This document shows positions 23,137 through 32,676 of a DNA stretch of 64,000 nt, piece by piece. Origin of the DNA: Caecitellus pseudoparvulus (taxonomy: Eukaryota > Bigyra: Bicosoecida). A program made the position numbers and the translations under genes. Location of the stretch: NCBI GenBank assembly GCA_965644315.1, contig CBFFRQ010000051.1, positions 1-64,000 on the forward strand, read 5' to 3'. Position 1 is the first letter of the stretch; every line of letters begins with the position of its first letter. The notes beneath the pieces are model-generated. The model was not told the origin of the DNA, ran no database searches, and saw only the letters and a list, made by a program, of their open reading frames with translations.

Positions 23137-24159
23137 ATGCAGTCCAGGAGCGAGGCAGAGCGGTGTGTGGCTCTGTGGCGGGGCGCATGTCGCAATAATG
23201 ACGCCAGTGCGCTGGCACGGATGCTGGGCGTGGAGGGGGCGCCAGAGCTGAGGAGTGGTTTGAGTGGGCTGACGCAGGATGAGACGACTAGCGCCTTTCT
23301 GGTGGCGTGCAAGGCAGGTCATGTGGGTCTGTTGCGTGGGCTGTTGGAGCTGACGGGCGATTGTGCAGTGGACGTGCACGTGGGGGATGAAGCGGGGCCT
23401 GAGGCTGGCTTCCGCCTTGCCTGTGAGAATGGGCACATTGGCATGGTGCGTGAGTTGCTGAAGTTGACCGGGGATAGAACTGTGGATGTACACACAGGGC
23501 CCGAGGGCGAGCCTGAGGCTGGATTTCGGGTTGCATGTGAGAACGGGCACATATGGGTGCTGCATGAGCTGCTTGCACTGACTGGTGACCGTGAGGTAGA
23601 CGTGCATGCCATTTGCGAGGCTGGCTTTCGAGATGCCTGTCAGAATGGGCACTTAAGTGTCGTGCGTGAATTGCTGATGCTGACAGGGCATCGTGAGGTG
23701 GATATTCACTCGGGTCGGGAAGCTGGCTTTCGGTTTGCTTGTGCGGCTGGGCATGTGGATGTGGTGCGAGAGCTGCTTGCCCTGGCTGGAAGTCGGGCCG
23801 TCAACGTGCACGCACCCTTCATGGGTGAGCCTGAGGGTGGCCTTCGACTCGCCTGCCGCAATGGGCACACTGAAGTGGTTCGTGAGCTGCTTGCATTGGT
23901 AGGTAGCCGTGAGGTGGACGTGCACGCCCGATTCAGGGGCAATGCTGGCGCTTCCTTTCGGCTTGCGTGTGCAAGGGAACACGTGGGTGTGGTGCGCGAG
24001 CTGCTCGGCCTCACCGGACTCCGAGCCATCCCCCTTCAAGCACGTCTTCAGGCTGGAGAGGTGGCTGTGCAGCCTGCCAAGGATGCTGTATGGGCCGGCA
24101 CCAGCACTCGACGGGGACGGCGTGGCATGTTGCTGCTGCGCGTATCTGAGCGAAGGTGA
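23137..24159 (+). CDS. Ankyrin-like repeat family protein, 340 residues
   Basis: Intronless. The start is the ATG directly after the leader GCTGCCCGGC shared by all copies. Residues 1-75 form the constant N-terminal module (SEAERCVALWRGACRNN, then DETTSAFLVACKAGHVGLLRG). Six full repeats and a terminal half-repeat follow. The general unit is xFRxACxxGHxxVVRELLALTGDREVDVHA plus a variable loop, normally 38 residues long; repeats 3 and 4 here have shortened loops. The protein ends in the conserved cassette (LQARLQAGEVAVQPAKDAVW, then AGTSTRRGRRGMLLLRVSERR). The unit resembles an ankyrin helix pair with a longer loop. No signal peptide or membrane segment is visible, so it is probably intracellular. 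Function unknown; protein binding is the natural inference. Confidence 0.85.
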   Translation: MQSRSEAERCVALWRGACRNNDASALARMLGVEGAPELRSGLSGLTQDETTSAFLVACKAGHVGLLRGLLELTGDCAVDVHVGDEAGPEAGFRLACENGHIGMVRELLKLTGDRTVDVHTGPEGEPEAGFRVACENGHIWVLHELLALTGDREVDVHAICEAGFRDACQNGHLSVVRELLMLTGHREVDIHSGREAGFRFACAAGHVDVVRELLALAGSRAVNVHAPFMGEPEGGLRLACRNGHTEVVRELLALVGSREVDVHARFRGNAGASFRLACAREHVGVVRELLGLTGLRAIPLQARLQAGEVAVQPAKDAVWAGTSTRRGRRGMLLLRVSERR

Positions 24160-24602
24160 CAGACCCAGTCCTTTCCAGCCCCCTCGCATCCAACCCTCTT
24201 CAACCAACCTTCAGCTACTGGTGTGCTTGCCCAACTGCCCCCCGTCTGCGCGGAGTGGGGGTTGGCCACTCACACAGACGGCTCGCTTTACAGTTGCGGT
24301 ACTGTACGTGTATCAGGAGCGGAATGCATTGGCGTGGTGTGTGCTGGCAGGCTGTGAATGGACTTGAAGCTTGAGGTGGAGCCAGGCACAGCAAAGCACC
24401 CTTGCCTGAGGCAGGGTCGCCACAGGCAATGGACACACTGACGACCACCCAAATCAAAACGCGTTTCTATTTGTACTATTGCACATGCACTGCAGGCCCG
24501 CTTGAACACCGCCTGGACCCCCCATTCTGCGCTGTTGCGGAGGGGAGTGTGTGCGGTAATTGGTGCACGCAAACCAGGCACACCGTGGCATAGCTGCCCG
24601 GC
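24160..24602 (+). repeat. Duplicated spacer (plus copy 3)
   Basis: Full-length copy of the cluster spacer, about 440 bp, between the 340- and 464-residue genes. It carries the same landmarks in the same order as 21303-21733, ending in the leader CATAGCTGCCCGGC before the ATG at 24603. Just after the stop codon it has the same CT-rich block that is seen, in opposite orientation, in the minus-strand cluster. Confidence 0.75.
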
Positions 24603-25997
24603 ATGCAGTCAGATGGCGAGGCAGAGCGGTGTGTGGCCCTGTGGCAGGGTGCATGTCGTAATGACGACGCCAGTGGGCTGGCACGGATGCTGGGCGTGGG
24701 TGGGGCGCCTGGGAGTGATTTGAGTGGGCTGTCGCAGGATGAGACGACGGACGCCTTTCTGGTGGCGTGCAAGGCGGGTCATGTGGGTCTGTTGCGCGGG
24801 CTGTTGGGGTTGACGGGTGAGCGTGCAGTGGATGTGCACGTGGGGGATGGAGCAGGGCCTGAGGCTGGCTTCCTCCTTGCCTGTCAGAGGGGGCACATTG
24901 GTGTGGTTCGTGAGTTGCTGGCGTTGACAGGTGATCGAGAGGTGGATGTCCACGCTGGACCCCCAGGCAGGCCTGAATTCGGGTTTGTTGCTGCCTGCTC
25001 GAGAGGGCACCTGGATGTGGTGCGTGAGCTGCTGGCTCTGACGGGTGATCGAGCCGTGAACGTCCATGCCTGGTTTTGGGGCAAGCCTGAGGCGGGTTTC
25101 ATTCCTGCATGCCGCAACGGACACACTGCGGTGGTGCGCGAGCTGCTTGCTTTGGAGGGCGACCGAGCTGTGGATGTGCATGCTGGGCTTGAGGGTCAGC
25201 CTGAGTACGGCTTCGTTCGCGCATGTGAGAGCGGGCACGTGCATGTGGTTCGCGAGTTGCTGGCTTTGAGCGGGGAACGTACAGTGGATGTACATGCTAC
25301 TGACCGAGGTGGGCCAGAAGCTGGCTTTCGACTTGCCTGCCAGTTTGGTCACATTGATGTTGTGCGTGAGCTGCTTGCTTTGTGCGGCGATCGAGAGGTG
25401 AACGTGCACGCAGCTTGTGAGGGCGAACCTGAGGCCGCGTTCCGGCACGCATGCCAGAATGGGCACGTGGAGGTGGTGCGTGAACTCTTGGCTCTAACTG
25501 GGCACCGCGAAGTGGATGCGCATGCAGGGTTCGGGAGTTGGCCTGGGCCAGGCTTCCAGCTTGCTTGTAAGGATGGACACGTAAATGTGGTGCGCGAGCT
25601 GCTAGCGCTGAGCGGTGCCCGTGAGGTTGACGTACATGTGGGTGATATGCTTGGCCCCGAGGCTGGTTTCCGGGATGCCTGCCAGAATGGCCACGTGGAC
25701 GTTGTCCGCGTGCTTCTGGCGCTTACTGGGCACCGCGAGGTGGACGTGCATGCTGGGCCTGAGGGTGCGCCTGGGTACGGCTTCTTACTTGTCTGTCGAA
25801 ATGGGCATTTAGAAGTGGCGCGAGAGCTGCTCGGCCTCACTGGGCATCGAGCCGTCCCGCTCCAGACTCGGCTTGAAGCTGGACAGGTGGCCGTTCAGCC
25901 AGCCAAGGATGCGGTTTGGACCGGCACCAGCACTCGGCAAGGGCGAGGTGCCATGGTGCAGTTTCACGTAGCTTGCCGATCAACAGTGCCGAAGTAA
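24603..25997 (+). CDS. Ankyrin-like repeat family protein, 464 residues
   Basis: Intronless, with the same leader and N-terminal module as its neighbours (DGEAERCVALWQGACRND). It has nine full repeats plus the terminal half-repeat. Loop sequences after DVHA differ from unit to unit (GPPGRPEFG, WFWGKPEAG, TDRGGPEAG, GFGSWPGPG), while the helix parts hardly change. The conserved cassette is present (LEAGQVAVQPAKDAVWTGTS), but the last residues read AMVQFHVACRSTVPK instead of the usual AMLLLRASQRR, so the extreme C-terminus has been altered, probably by a small frame change near the end. It is the last copy of the plus-strand cluster. About 290 bp of unique sequence separates it from the next gene. 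Confidence 0.85.
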   Translation: MQSDGEAERCVALWQGACRNDDASGLARMLGVGGAPGSDLSGLSQDETTDAFLVACKAGHVGLLRGLLGLTGERAVDVHVGDGAGPEAGFLLACQRGHIGVVRELLALTGDREVDVHAGPPGRPEFGFVAACSRGHLDVVRELLALTGDRAVNVHAWFWGKPEAGFIPACRNGHTAVVRELLALEGDRAVDVHAGLEGQPEYGFVRACESGHVHVVRELLALSGERTVDVHATDRGGPEAGFRLACQFGHIDVVRELLALCGDREVNVHAACEGEPEAAFRHACQNGHVEVVRELLALTGHREVDAHAGFGSWPGPGFQLACKDGHVNVVRELLALSGAREVDVHVGDMLGPEAGFRDACQNGHVDVVRVLLALTGHREVDVHAGPEGAPGYGFLLVCRNGHLEVARELLGLTGHRAVPLQTRLEAGQVAVQPAKDAVWTGTSTRQGRGAMVQFHVACRSTVPK

Positions 25998-26286
25998 AGT
26001 TGGTAGGTCCCACCGCAGCCTTTCCCTGCGAGTAAGAAGAGTGGAGGTTGTGGCTCAAGTTTGGTCCTGTGTGCACCATGCCGCCAAGCGGACGTCCTCA
26101 AACCGATATGGAGGTCAAATACCATGCTCAGAATGCAATTTAGTCGCATTTATGCTGAGGGAGTTCCATAGTGCGCGTTCCTGCCCCCTGTGAAGCCCCA
26201 TACCACCGTGCTACTCGCTGCGCGGGGCGTCGGTTTGAGTTTCCGCAAGGAGCTGCAGCCGCACTCTTTGCAGCCCTGCGGCCAGC

Positions 26287-27656
26287 ATGGCCGACTTTAC
26301 TACCCCTCCACCTGTGCGAAGGTCAACGAAACGTGGTCGAGGTATCGCGTGAGTTGTGTGCGCTTCCCGCTCGCTCGGAAAGGCAGCAGGCTGCCATGCG
26401 GCTGCCTGGCGTGCTGCAATGAAACGCTGACACTGCGCTGACACACCTTGGCCTGCCTGCACCGCAGAGGGTCCACGCCCGCGTCTTCCTCTCGTGCCCG
26501 AGCTTTGGATGAGTTTTCCTTCGTAGGGGGCGACACGCCTCCGCGGCCTGGCAAAGCGGCACGCAAGCTGAGCAGCCGAGCAGATGGTGCTGGTTCAGAC
26601 GCCCAGACACGCGTCCGCTCCATGAAAACCCGCACCTCCCTGACACAGCGGGCACCTGGTGCGGCAGGCCGTGTCTCCAAGACTCTGGCCGCTGCCAACC
26701 GCGCCACTTCTCGCAGCAGGGCGTTGTCCGCCTCGGCATCTCGCGTCGCACGCAAGTCAGGCGCCGCCTTGGCCGCAGCCCGGCGCCGGCGAGCAGCCCC
26801 AGGCCAGCGAGAAGCCAGCCTCCCCCTCCCAGTCGTGCACTCTGCCGCTGTGCTGCCCCGCGTGGCAGATGCAGAGGAGGACTACCAGCGCGCGTACATT
26901 CGGGCTGGGCAACTGGCTCGGCTGAACCTGGCGCGGGAGCTGAGCAGCGCCGTGGCACAGGCCACTGCGGGGCAGCGGGGTGAGGAGCTCATGGCACTGG
27001 CAGACAAGTTCCGTGCCACTGGCAAGGCTCACGAAGTGGTGTCTGTGCGTCTGCCCATGCCACGGGCGGCGTTTCTGCGCCTTTTCGGCAGCCGTGTGCG
27101 AGAGACCTGCTGCCCCTTCGGGCGGTACAGCCGTGCAGGCGCACAGGAGGCGCTGCTGCTGCTGCACCAGGCTCAAGATGACGCTGGGGAGATCGCCGGT
27201 ATTCTGGAGCCGTCCAAGGACCGTGTAGCGGACTGGGACACCATGTCCCCTCGTGTGGCCGAGTGCATGCAGGGCCAGGTGACACAGGCCGCCTTCAGCG
27301 AGCCCCTGACGGCGCCCTTGACTCTGGGGAGGGCCAGCGACATGGCGCTGCTGTGTGACGCCCAGCTGCCCCGCCCTGCCTCGCTCTCGTGGACTGTGGG
27401 GGCGTTCCTGTCGCCTGCCGGGGTGACGCCGGTGCTGGCCGTGCCACACCCTGGCAAGGCCCGCGTGACCTGGACGCCTGATGCTGACGCGGCAAAGGCC
27501 GGGGCCCGGGAGTTTGCAGGTGCTGTCGCACAGGGGGCAGGCCTGGGCGGTGGCAAGGTGGCCACTGCCTTCTTTGACGGTCCAGGAGAGCTGGAGCTGC
27601 GGCTGCCGCTACGGTTCACGCCAGGGGCCTCTCCCGTGGCGGCGTCCCAGGAATGA
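26287..27656 (+). CDS. Uncharacterised basic protein
   Basis: I do not recognise this protein. Exons 26287-26348 and 26468-27656 join in phase to 416 residues. The first exon gives a compact start (MADFTTPPPVRRSTKRGRGI) and a GTGAGT donor, which makes it more likely than a start inside the second exon. Residues 20-120 are very rich in Arg, Ser and Ala with scattered Lys, as in nucleic-acid- or microtubule-binding tails. The second half is more ordered (DYQRAYIRAGQLARLNLARE, then LPMPRAAFLRLFGSRVRE) and ends in an alternating pattern suggestive of beta strands (GELELRLPLRF). No signal peptide or membrane helix is seen. It is the first single-copy gene to the right of the plus-strand repeat cluster. 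Confidence 0.65.
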
Positions 27657-27870
27657 ACACCGTTTGCGCATGATGTGCCTGGGACTCGTGTCTGCATATC
27701 CTGAGACAGACCAGGTTCGCGATTCCCTTGCTGTACGTGCTTGAGCCAAGATGCTGAGCTTCAGTGATTCGCTGCAAAAGCTTGCAGCCGACCAATTCAC
27801 ACCGCATGAACGGCATTTGCGAGGGCCGGGCCACCCTTGTTGTTAAGTGCCAAGGGCTTGTGTGTCAGGC

Positions 27871-29604
27871 ATGCTGCGCCACGTGCACTGCGCCGCTGCG
27901 CTGCTCCTGCCCCTGGCGTGTGCAGCTGCAGCTGCACAGGGCAGTGCGGAAAATGCTCGTCAGAGCAGCCCAGGCTCGCACATCGCGTTGATGTCCATTC
28001 CTGCGCGAGGGCACGTGAATTTGCTGATCCCTCTCGCACTGGACCTTGTCCAGCGGCACCGTGTGACTGCCATCCTGTGTGACCATTCCTACGAGGCTTT
28101 TGAGCAGCACCTGGCACCAGCCGGCGTGGAGTGGCTGTCGGCCGGCGCCTGCGACACGTACAACGGCAAGGACGAGATCATGACGCGGCTGATCCGGGAG
28201 GACGACTCGGAGGCCATGCAGGACATGATGCTGAAGGTGGCCCAGCTGGGCAAGGACATGGCGCATGCCGTGGCGTCGGCCTGGGCCTGCGACGCAGACT
28301 CGCGCCCCGACGTCCTGGTGTACGACGCAGACACCTTCGCAGGCCCTGCCCTGACGGAGCGCTTCGGCATCCCAGGCGTCGCCATGGTGGGCACTGGCTT
28401 TCGGGACCCGTACACTTCCCCGGTGTGGCTGCCCATCAGCCCCATCGCCATCGGGCAGGGGCGCCTGGACAGCTCCCTCCTGTGGCGCCTGGCAAACGCG
28501 GCGGGGCAGGTGTTCATGCAGCTGGTCGCGACGCCAGGCTACACGCGGCAGGTGCAGGAGGTGCCTCGGCGGGATCTCATGACGCAGGCGGCCTTCCAGT
28601 GCCCCGGCACCGGGCGGGCAGTGGAGGTGCCGGGATGGGTGCCGGCGGACCAGTTGCCGGCGTGGGATCCACAAGTGCCGTTCCAGGGCACACTGGCGCT
28701 GTACAACACCAACTATGGTCTGGAGTACCCCCGCCCCACCCTGCCGACGGAGCACGTTGTGGGCATGCTGTGCAACACAGCCCCGGACGGCAACCCGCCC
28801 CTTGGGGAGCTGTGGTCGGCGTGGTTGAGCGCCAGCGACGTGCCTGTCGTGTACATCGCCTTCGGCAGCATGTCAGCGCGGGGGGCCATGGACGCCGAGC
28901 TGGCTGCCCTCGTGCAGGGCTTCACAAGTCAGGGCGATGTGCGGGTCATCCTCGCCTCGGCGGCGGCGACAGGGACACAGGTGACGGTGTCGCCGACGAA
29001 CGCGACGTTTGTGCCTGTCAGTGGCAGCACCTGCGCAGAGGCAGGGTGTGTTGTGCTCACGCGGTGGGCGCCACAGGTCGCCCTGCTGCATGCGCCGCAG
29101 GTGCGCCTGTTCATGTCACATGGCGGCATGAACAGTGTCGCAGAGGGCATTGCCGCACAGCTGCCCATGTTCTGCATGCCACTGTTCGGCGACCAGCCCG
29201 ACAACTGCCAGCGCATCGAGGACAGGGGCATGGGGCAGCGTGTGTTCCGCAAGGAGCTCATTGACAACCCCGCCGCAGTGGTGCAGCGCATGGTGCGAGT
29301 GGCTCGCAATGGCTCAGAGTACGCCGCCGGCCTGGCGCGAGCAGCGGCTGCCCAGCGCCTGGCAGGCGGCGTGCCCCGTGCCGTGCAGTTGATTGAAGGC
29401 GTTGCGGCTGAGCCGGGCGTTTTCCTGAGCAAGGCACTGCTGCCACACGGCTACAGCCTGCCGCTGTGGCGTCGGTATGGCGTGGATGTGTTGGCTGTGG
29501 GGCTGCTGCTGGTGTGCGTCCTGGCGTGGGTGGCGGGGCGGCTGTCAGCACTGCTGCATTCTGCACTGTGCGGCAAAGCACCCACGAAGGCCAAGTCCGA
29601 CTGA
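27871..29604 (+). CDS. UDP-glycosyltransferase (GT1 family), membrane-anchored
   Basis: Single exon of 577 residues starting at the ATG at 27871, which gives a signal peptide (MLRHVHCAAALLLPLACAAA). The N-terminal half has the acceptor-side pattern IALMSIPARGHVNLLIPLAL. The C-terminal half carries the UDP-sugar signature (LTRWAPQVALLHAPQVRLFM, then SHGGMNSVAEG and PLFGDQPDN). A hydrophobic helix near the C-terminus (VDVLAVGLLLVCVLAWVAG) is followed by a short basic tail. That layout is typical of ER-bound UGTs with a lumenal catalytic domain. By family, it transfers glucose, glucuronic acid or a related sugar to small lipophilic acceptors such as sterols; the real substrate is unknown. Its stop codon lies 2 bp from the stop codon of the convergent gene at 29607. 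Confidence 0.88.
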   Translation: MLRHVHCAAALLLPLACAAAAAQGSAENARQSSPGSHIALMSIPARGHVNLLIPLALDLVQRHRVTAILCDHSYEAFEQHLAPAGVEWLSAGACDTYNGKDEIMTRLIREDDSEAMQDMMLKVAQLGKDMAHAVASAWACDADSRPDVLVYDADTFAGPALTERFGIPGVAMVGTGFRDPYTSPVWLPISPIAIGQGRLDSSLLWRLANAAGQVFMQLVATPGYTRQVQEVPRRDLMTQAAFQCPGTGRAVEVPGWVPADQLPAWDPQVPFQGTLALYNTNYGLEYPRPTLPTEHVVGMLCNTAPDGNPPLGELWSAWLSASDVPVVYIAFGSMSARGAMDAELAALVQGFTSQGDVRVILASAAATGTQVTVSPTNATFVPVSGSTCAEAGCVVLTRWAPQVALLHAPQVRLFMSHGGMNSVAEGIAAQLPMFCMPLFGDQPDNCQRIEDRGMGQRVFRKELIDNPAAVVQRMVRVARNGSEYAAGLARAAAAQRLAGGVPRAVQLIEGVAAEPGVFLSKALLPHGYSLPLWRRYGVDVLAVGLLLVCVLAWVAGRLSALLHSALCGKAPTKAKSD

Positions 29605-29606
29605 CG

Positions 29607-30752
29607 TCAATCGGAGTCACCGGCGCCGCCCTGGGGCGTAGCCTCAGCCTGCCCCGCCTTCCACACACTCCACATGGCAGGCACCATGCGGAAGGGGTTG
29701 GCAGAGGCGGTGTGCACGCGCCCCTTGCGAGAGTGTGCCTCGGCGGCGCCTGCCTTGCTGTCGGGCGGCGAGGCAGCATCAGCGGCGCCCTCGGCAGCAT
29801 CCGGCTGGCCCATGTGTGCCCGTGCTGCCCACACCACCAGCATCATGAGGGCCATGGGTCCTCCGATGTACCACCCCGTCACCTGCAGCAGCGCCTCCCC
29901 CGCCGTCAGAGCCAGGAGACTGCAAGCCCACGCGCCCACCCTGCTCCAGCCACGGTAAATCCGCAGCTCGATGGCCAGCCGCCCAACCAGTGCGCGCACG
30001 ACAAATGGCAGGGCGTTGTCGCTGGGCCGCAGCAGCAAGCTCATGGACATGGCCAGGTACGGCACGAGCAGTGTGAGCGTGTACCAGACGTGGTACATGG
30101 TGCCGCCGCCCTTGCCCTTGCGCACCAGAGTCATGAGGAAGGGGGCGCCCTGGATGGCGTACAGGGGCACGAACGCCATGGTGGCGTCCCCGCTCACCGC
30201 CTGCACCGTGGCGTGGAACTGTGCGTTGGCGTAGAAGGACTTGAACTGCCCCACGAGGTCTGCACTGGTGGCCGCGGGGTACGGCATGGCGTTTGTCGTG
30301 CGGTGCTGGGCGTTGCCGAAGTGCGTCGTGATGTGGCGGGCCAGCACGGTGGTGCCCAGTACCAGCACCAGGCGAGCCAGCAGGCGCAGGGCGTGCCCTG
30401 CGGCCGTCCCGTCGTCGGATGCGAGCACCCCCCAGCACCAGCCACCCAGGAGCGTCACAACCGTGCCCAGCACGTGGCGAGAGGCAAAGAGGATGGAGTG
30501 CAGGCGGAACTCGGGCCAGATCATGGGCTTTGTGAAGATGCGGCGCATAGTCAGGGGCAGCAGGAGAGAGGACCAGGACAGTGCCCCGTGCACCAGCACA
30601 CAGCCCACGCTCGTGGCCAGACCTTCGCTCTCAAAAAACGCCACGCCCGTCGTCGCGATCATCCACAGCCGGAAGAGGAAGTGCAGCAGCGCGGCCACGC
30701 CCAGGATTTTGTGAATGTGAAAGGGGTCGTGGTGTGTGATCAAGTTCGCCAT
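29607..30752 (-). CDS. Multipass membrane protein of unknown function
   Basis: Single exon, 381 residues, with a clean start (MANLITHHDPFHIHKILGVA). The protein shows seven to nine hydrophobic segments spread from residue 15 to about 310, then a polar, acidic, Ala/Pro-rich tail of 70 residues. Histidines cluster at the N-terminus (HHDPFHIHK), after a central helix (ARHITTHFGNAQHRTT) and in the middle (YHVWYTLTLL). I recall similar DPFH-type proteins in algae and other protists but cannot give a name or reaction, so no function is assigned. A histidine-rich membrane enzyme or transporter is possible. The gene is convergent with the UDP-glycosyltransferase gene and divergent from the hydroxylase gene at 31311. 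Confidence 0.75.
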   Translation of the reverse strand: MANLITHHDPFHIHKILGVAALLHFLFRLWMIATTGVAFFESEGLATSVGCVLVHGALSWSSLLLPLTMRRIFTKPMIWPEFRLHSILFASRHVLGTVVTLLGGWCWGVLASDDGTAAGHALRLLARLVLVLGTTVLARHITTHFGNAQHRTTNAMPYPAATSADLVGQFKSFYANAQFHATVQAVSGDATMAFVPLYAIQGAPFLMTLVRKGKGGGTMYHVWYTLTLLVPYLAMSMSLLLRPSDNALPFVVRALVGRLAIELRIYRGWSRVGAWACSLLALTAGEALLQVTGWYIGGPMALMMLVVWAARAHMGQPDAAEGAADAASPPDSKAGAAEAHSRKGRVHTASANPFRMVPAMWSVWKAGQAEATPQGGAGDSD

Positions 30753-31310
30753 GTTGCTCTGCGGAGTGGCGGGGCAGACGCTTGGTGAAGTGCACCTGTC
30801 TGACCTCTATCTGGTCGCCACGCCGACGGCGCCAGCACAGCCAGGCGGCGTCGTTACACCACGAGGCTTTGGAATGCTTTTCTTTTGGCTGGTTTTGGAT
30901 TTTCCCGCCACTGCTTGCTCCGCAGAACGCCGGGTGCAGCACGCAAGGGAGCCACCAATAGAGCGGGAGCAAGCAGGCCACGTACCTGGAGTGGGAGGGA
31001 CTTGTCCGCGTGCTGGGGTAGCTTTGGAACGTGAAAACGCAACGAATGAAGGCATGGATCATGCTTCGCTGGATTTCTGCAGGTTGTGTTTTAGAGGCCG
31101 GCCGCCATCGAGAGCAGCTCATGGCGAGAAGCTTGCTCGAAGACGTCGCGGGCCTGGCTGCATGCCGCAGGCAGCGCCCCAGCACTTTGCTCAGCGCCTC
31201 AAAAAATATACTTCTCCGCATAGTATGCATGTGCAGGCTGTGAAGTCGACACCTTGCGCACCTGAGCTTCCTTCCCGCAACGGCACACGCCACCCCCCCC
31301 CTGCTGCCCC
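30753..31310. promoter_or_regulatory. Divergent intergenic region
   Basis: These 558 bp separate the start codons of the multipass membrane protein (minus) and the hydroxylase (plus), so both promoters should lie here. A short AT-rich patch (CAAAAAATATACTTC) occurs near 31200, about 110 bp before the hydroxylase start. Nothing else is recognisable. Confidence 0.45.
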
Positions 31311-32571
31311 ATGGAGGGCGTCCTATCGTGGCAGGCGATTGTGGCGTTCTTCGTTGTTGGACTCGGGTACTCGCTGACCAGTGCAGCGCTGCAGGTGTGT
31401 CAGGGCTGCGAGGCGGGCTGGCTGTGTGTTTGTGCTGAACCGATTTCCGCAACCGCCCAATGCTCCGCAGCTCGCTTTCTACGACTGGGGACAGGCAGCA
31501 GCCGGCCGATGGAAAGTTCAGCCCGAGGAAGATGCGGGTAGGTTCTGTGGCTTGTGCTGGTGATTCTGCCTCCCTTGCCAACGCCCCGAGGCCTTGCTTG
31601 TACAGGCTTGCACCACGCTGGCAGGAGCTGGCTTCCGGCGCTGTGGGGGAAAAAGCCCGGGCGCCACCCGCTGCACCAGGCGTGGGGCACGCTGAATGTG
31701 ATTGTAGCCAGTGTGTGCGGTGCGCTCACAGTGGAGGCTGCCTACCGTGACTTGCTACCACTGCAGCACTGGAGTGTGGGCGGCAGCGTGCAAAGCGCCC
31801 CGCTGCTCCTGCCGCTGCGTGTCCCCCTGACTGGTGCAGAGACAGGCACGCCTCTGGTCGTGGATGTGCCGAGTCATGTTGTGCATGTCGCTTTCTGGGT
31901 GGTGGTCATGTTCTTGTACGGTGCGTGGAGCCTGGCCGCAGCGCGTCAGGCACCTTGCCCCGCACGCGGCACTGACACCGCCTCACTGGACGCAGAGAGC
32001 GTGACTGAGTACTACTGGCACCGCATGATGCACTTGCCGTGGTGCTACAAGACCTGTCATCGCTACCATCACTTTTACAAGGCGCCTGAGCCGTTTGACG
32101 ACATGGTGTGTGCGCGTGCGCATGCCGCTTTCGGCGCTTCTCCGACGAAAGCCTATCGCCGCTCCCGCACTGCAGTTCATCCACCCCCTTGAGGCGCTGG
32201 GGTTCTACACTCTCTGCTTGTACACGCCTGCGTTTCTCTTCCCTGCCCACGTGCACGCGTTCGCGCTGTACATGGCGTGGAATGGCGTGACGGGCATCTT
32301 GGACCACTCCGGCATTGCGGTGCACATCCCGCTCCTGTACAACTCGGCAGACCACGACGCGCACCACCAGTACGTGGACGTGAACTATGGCTTCCCACAC
32401 ATCTTTTTGGACATTTTGCACGGCACTTTTGTGGGCGAGTGGGCTGGCAAGCGGTATTTGCCGGCGTACAAGGCGCCTCTGCGCAAGGAAGATGTTGCTG
32501 GCCAGCCTCTCTTTTTCGCACGCAGAGCACACTTGGCCGCAGCAGGGGATGGCCATAGCAAGACAACATGA
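31311..32571 (+). CDS. Fatty acid hydroxylase / sterol desaturase superfamily enzyme
   Basis: Exons 31311-31394, 31471-31537, 31606-32105 and 32176-32571 join in phase to 348 residues, with introns of 68-76 nt. Histidine motifs of the membrane di-iron family are present in order: YYWHRMMHLPWCYKTCHRYH contains HxxMH and HxxHH, and the later segment SADHDAHHQYVDVNYGFPH contains DHxxHH. Hydrophobic helices precede each motif. By family, such enzymes use oxygen and electrons from cytochrome b5 to hydroxylate or desaturate lipids in the ER membrane. The substrate (sterol, sphingoid base or alkane) cannot be told. The protein ends with a short polar tail. It converges on the RGG protein gene with 105 bp between stop codons. 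Confidence 0.85.
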
Positions 32572-32676
32572 AGAGGCAAAGCTCGCTGCTGCTGTTCCTC
32601 CAAGTATGGTGTGCACCAGGGAGGTAGCGGCACGCCAGCGGGCGTCAAGGTGCATTGCAGCGCTTCCGCGCCAAGC

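Noticed and set aside
30631-31581. Minus-strand frame (316 codons) spanning a divergent promoter
   Set aside because: It overlaps exons of the hydroxylase gene and the start of the membrane-protein gene, and has no recognisable content.
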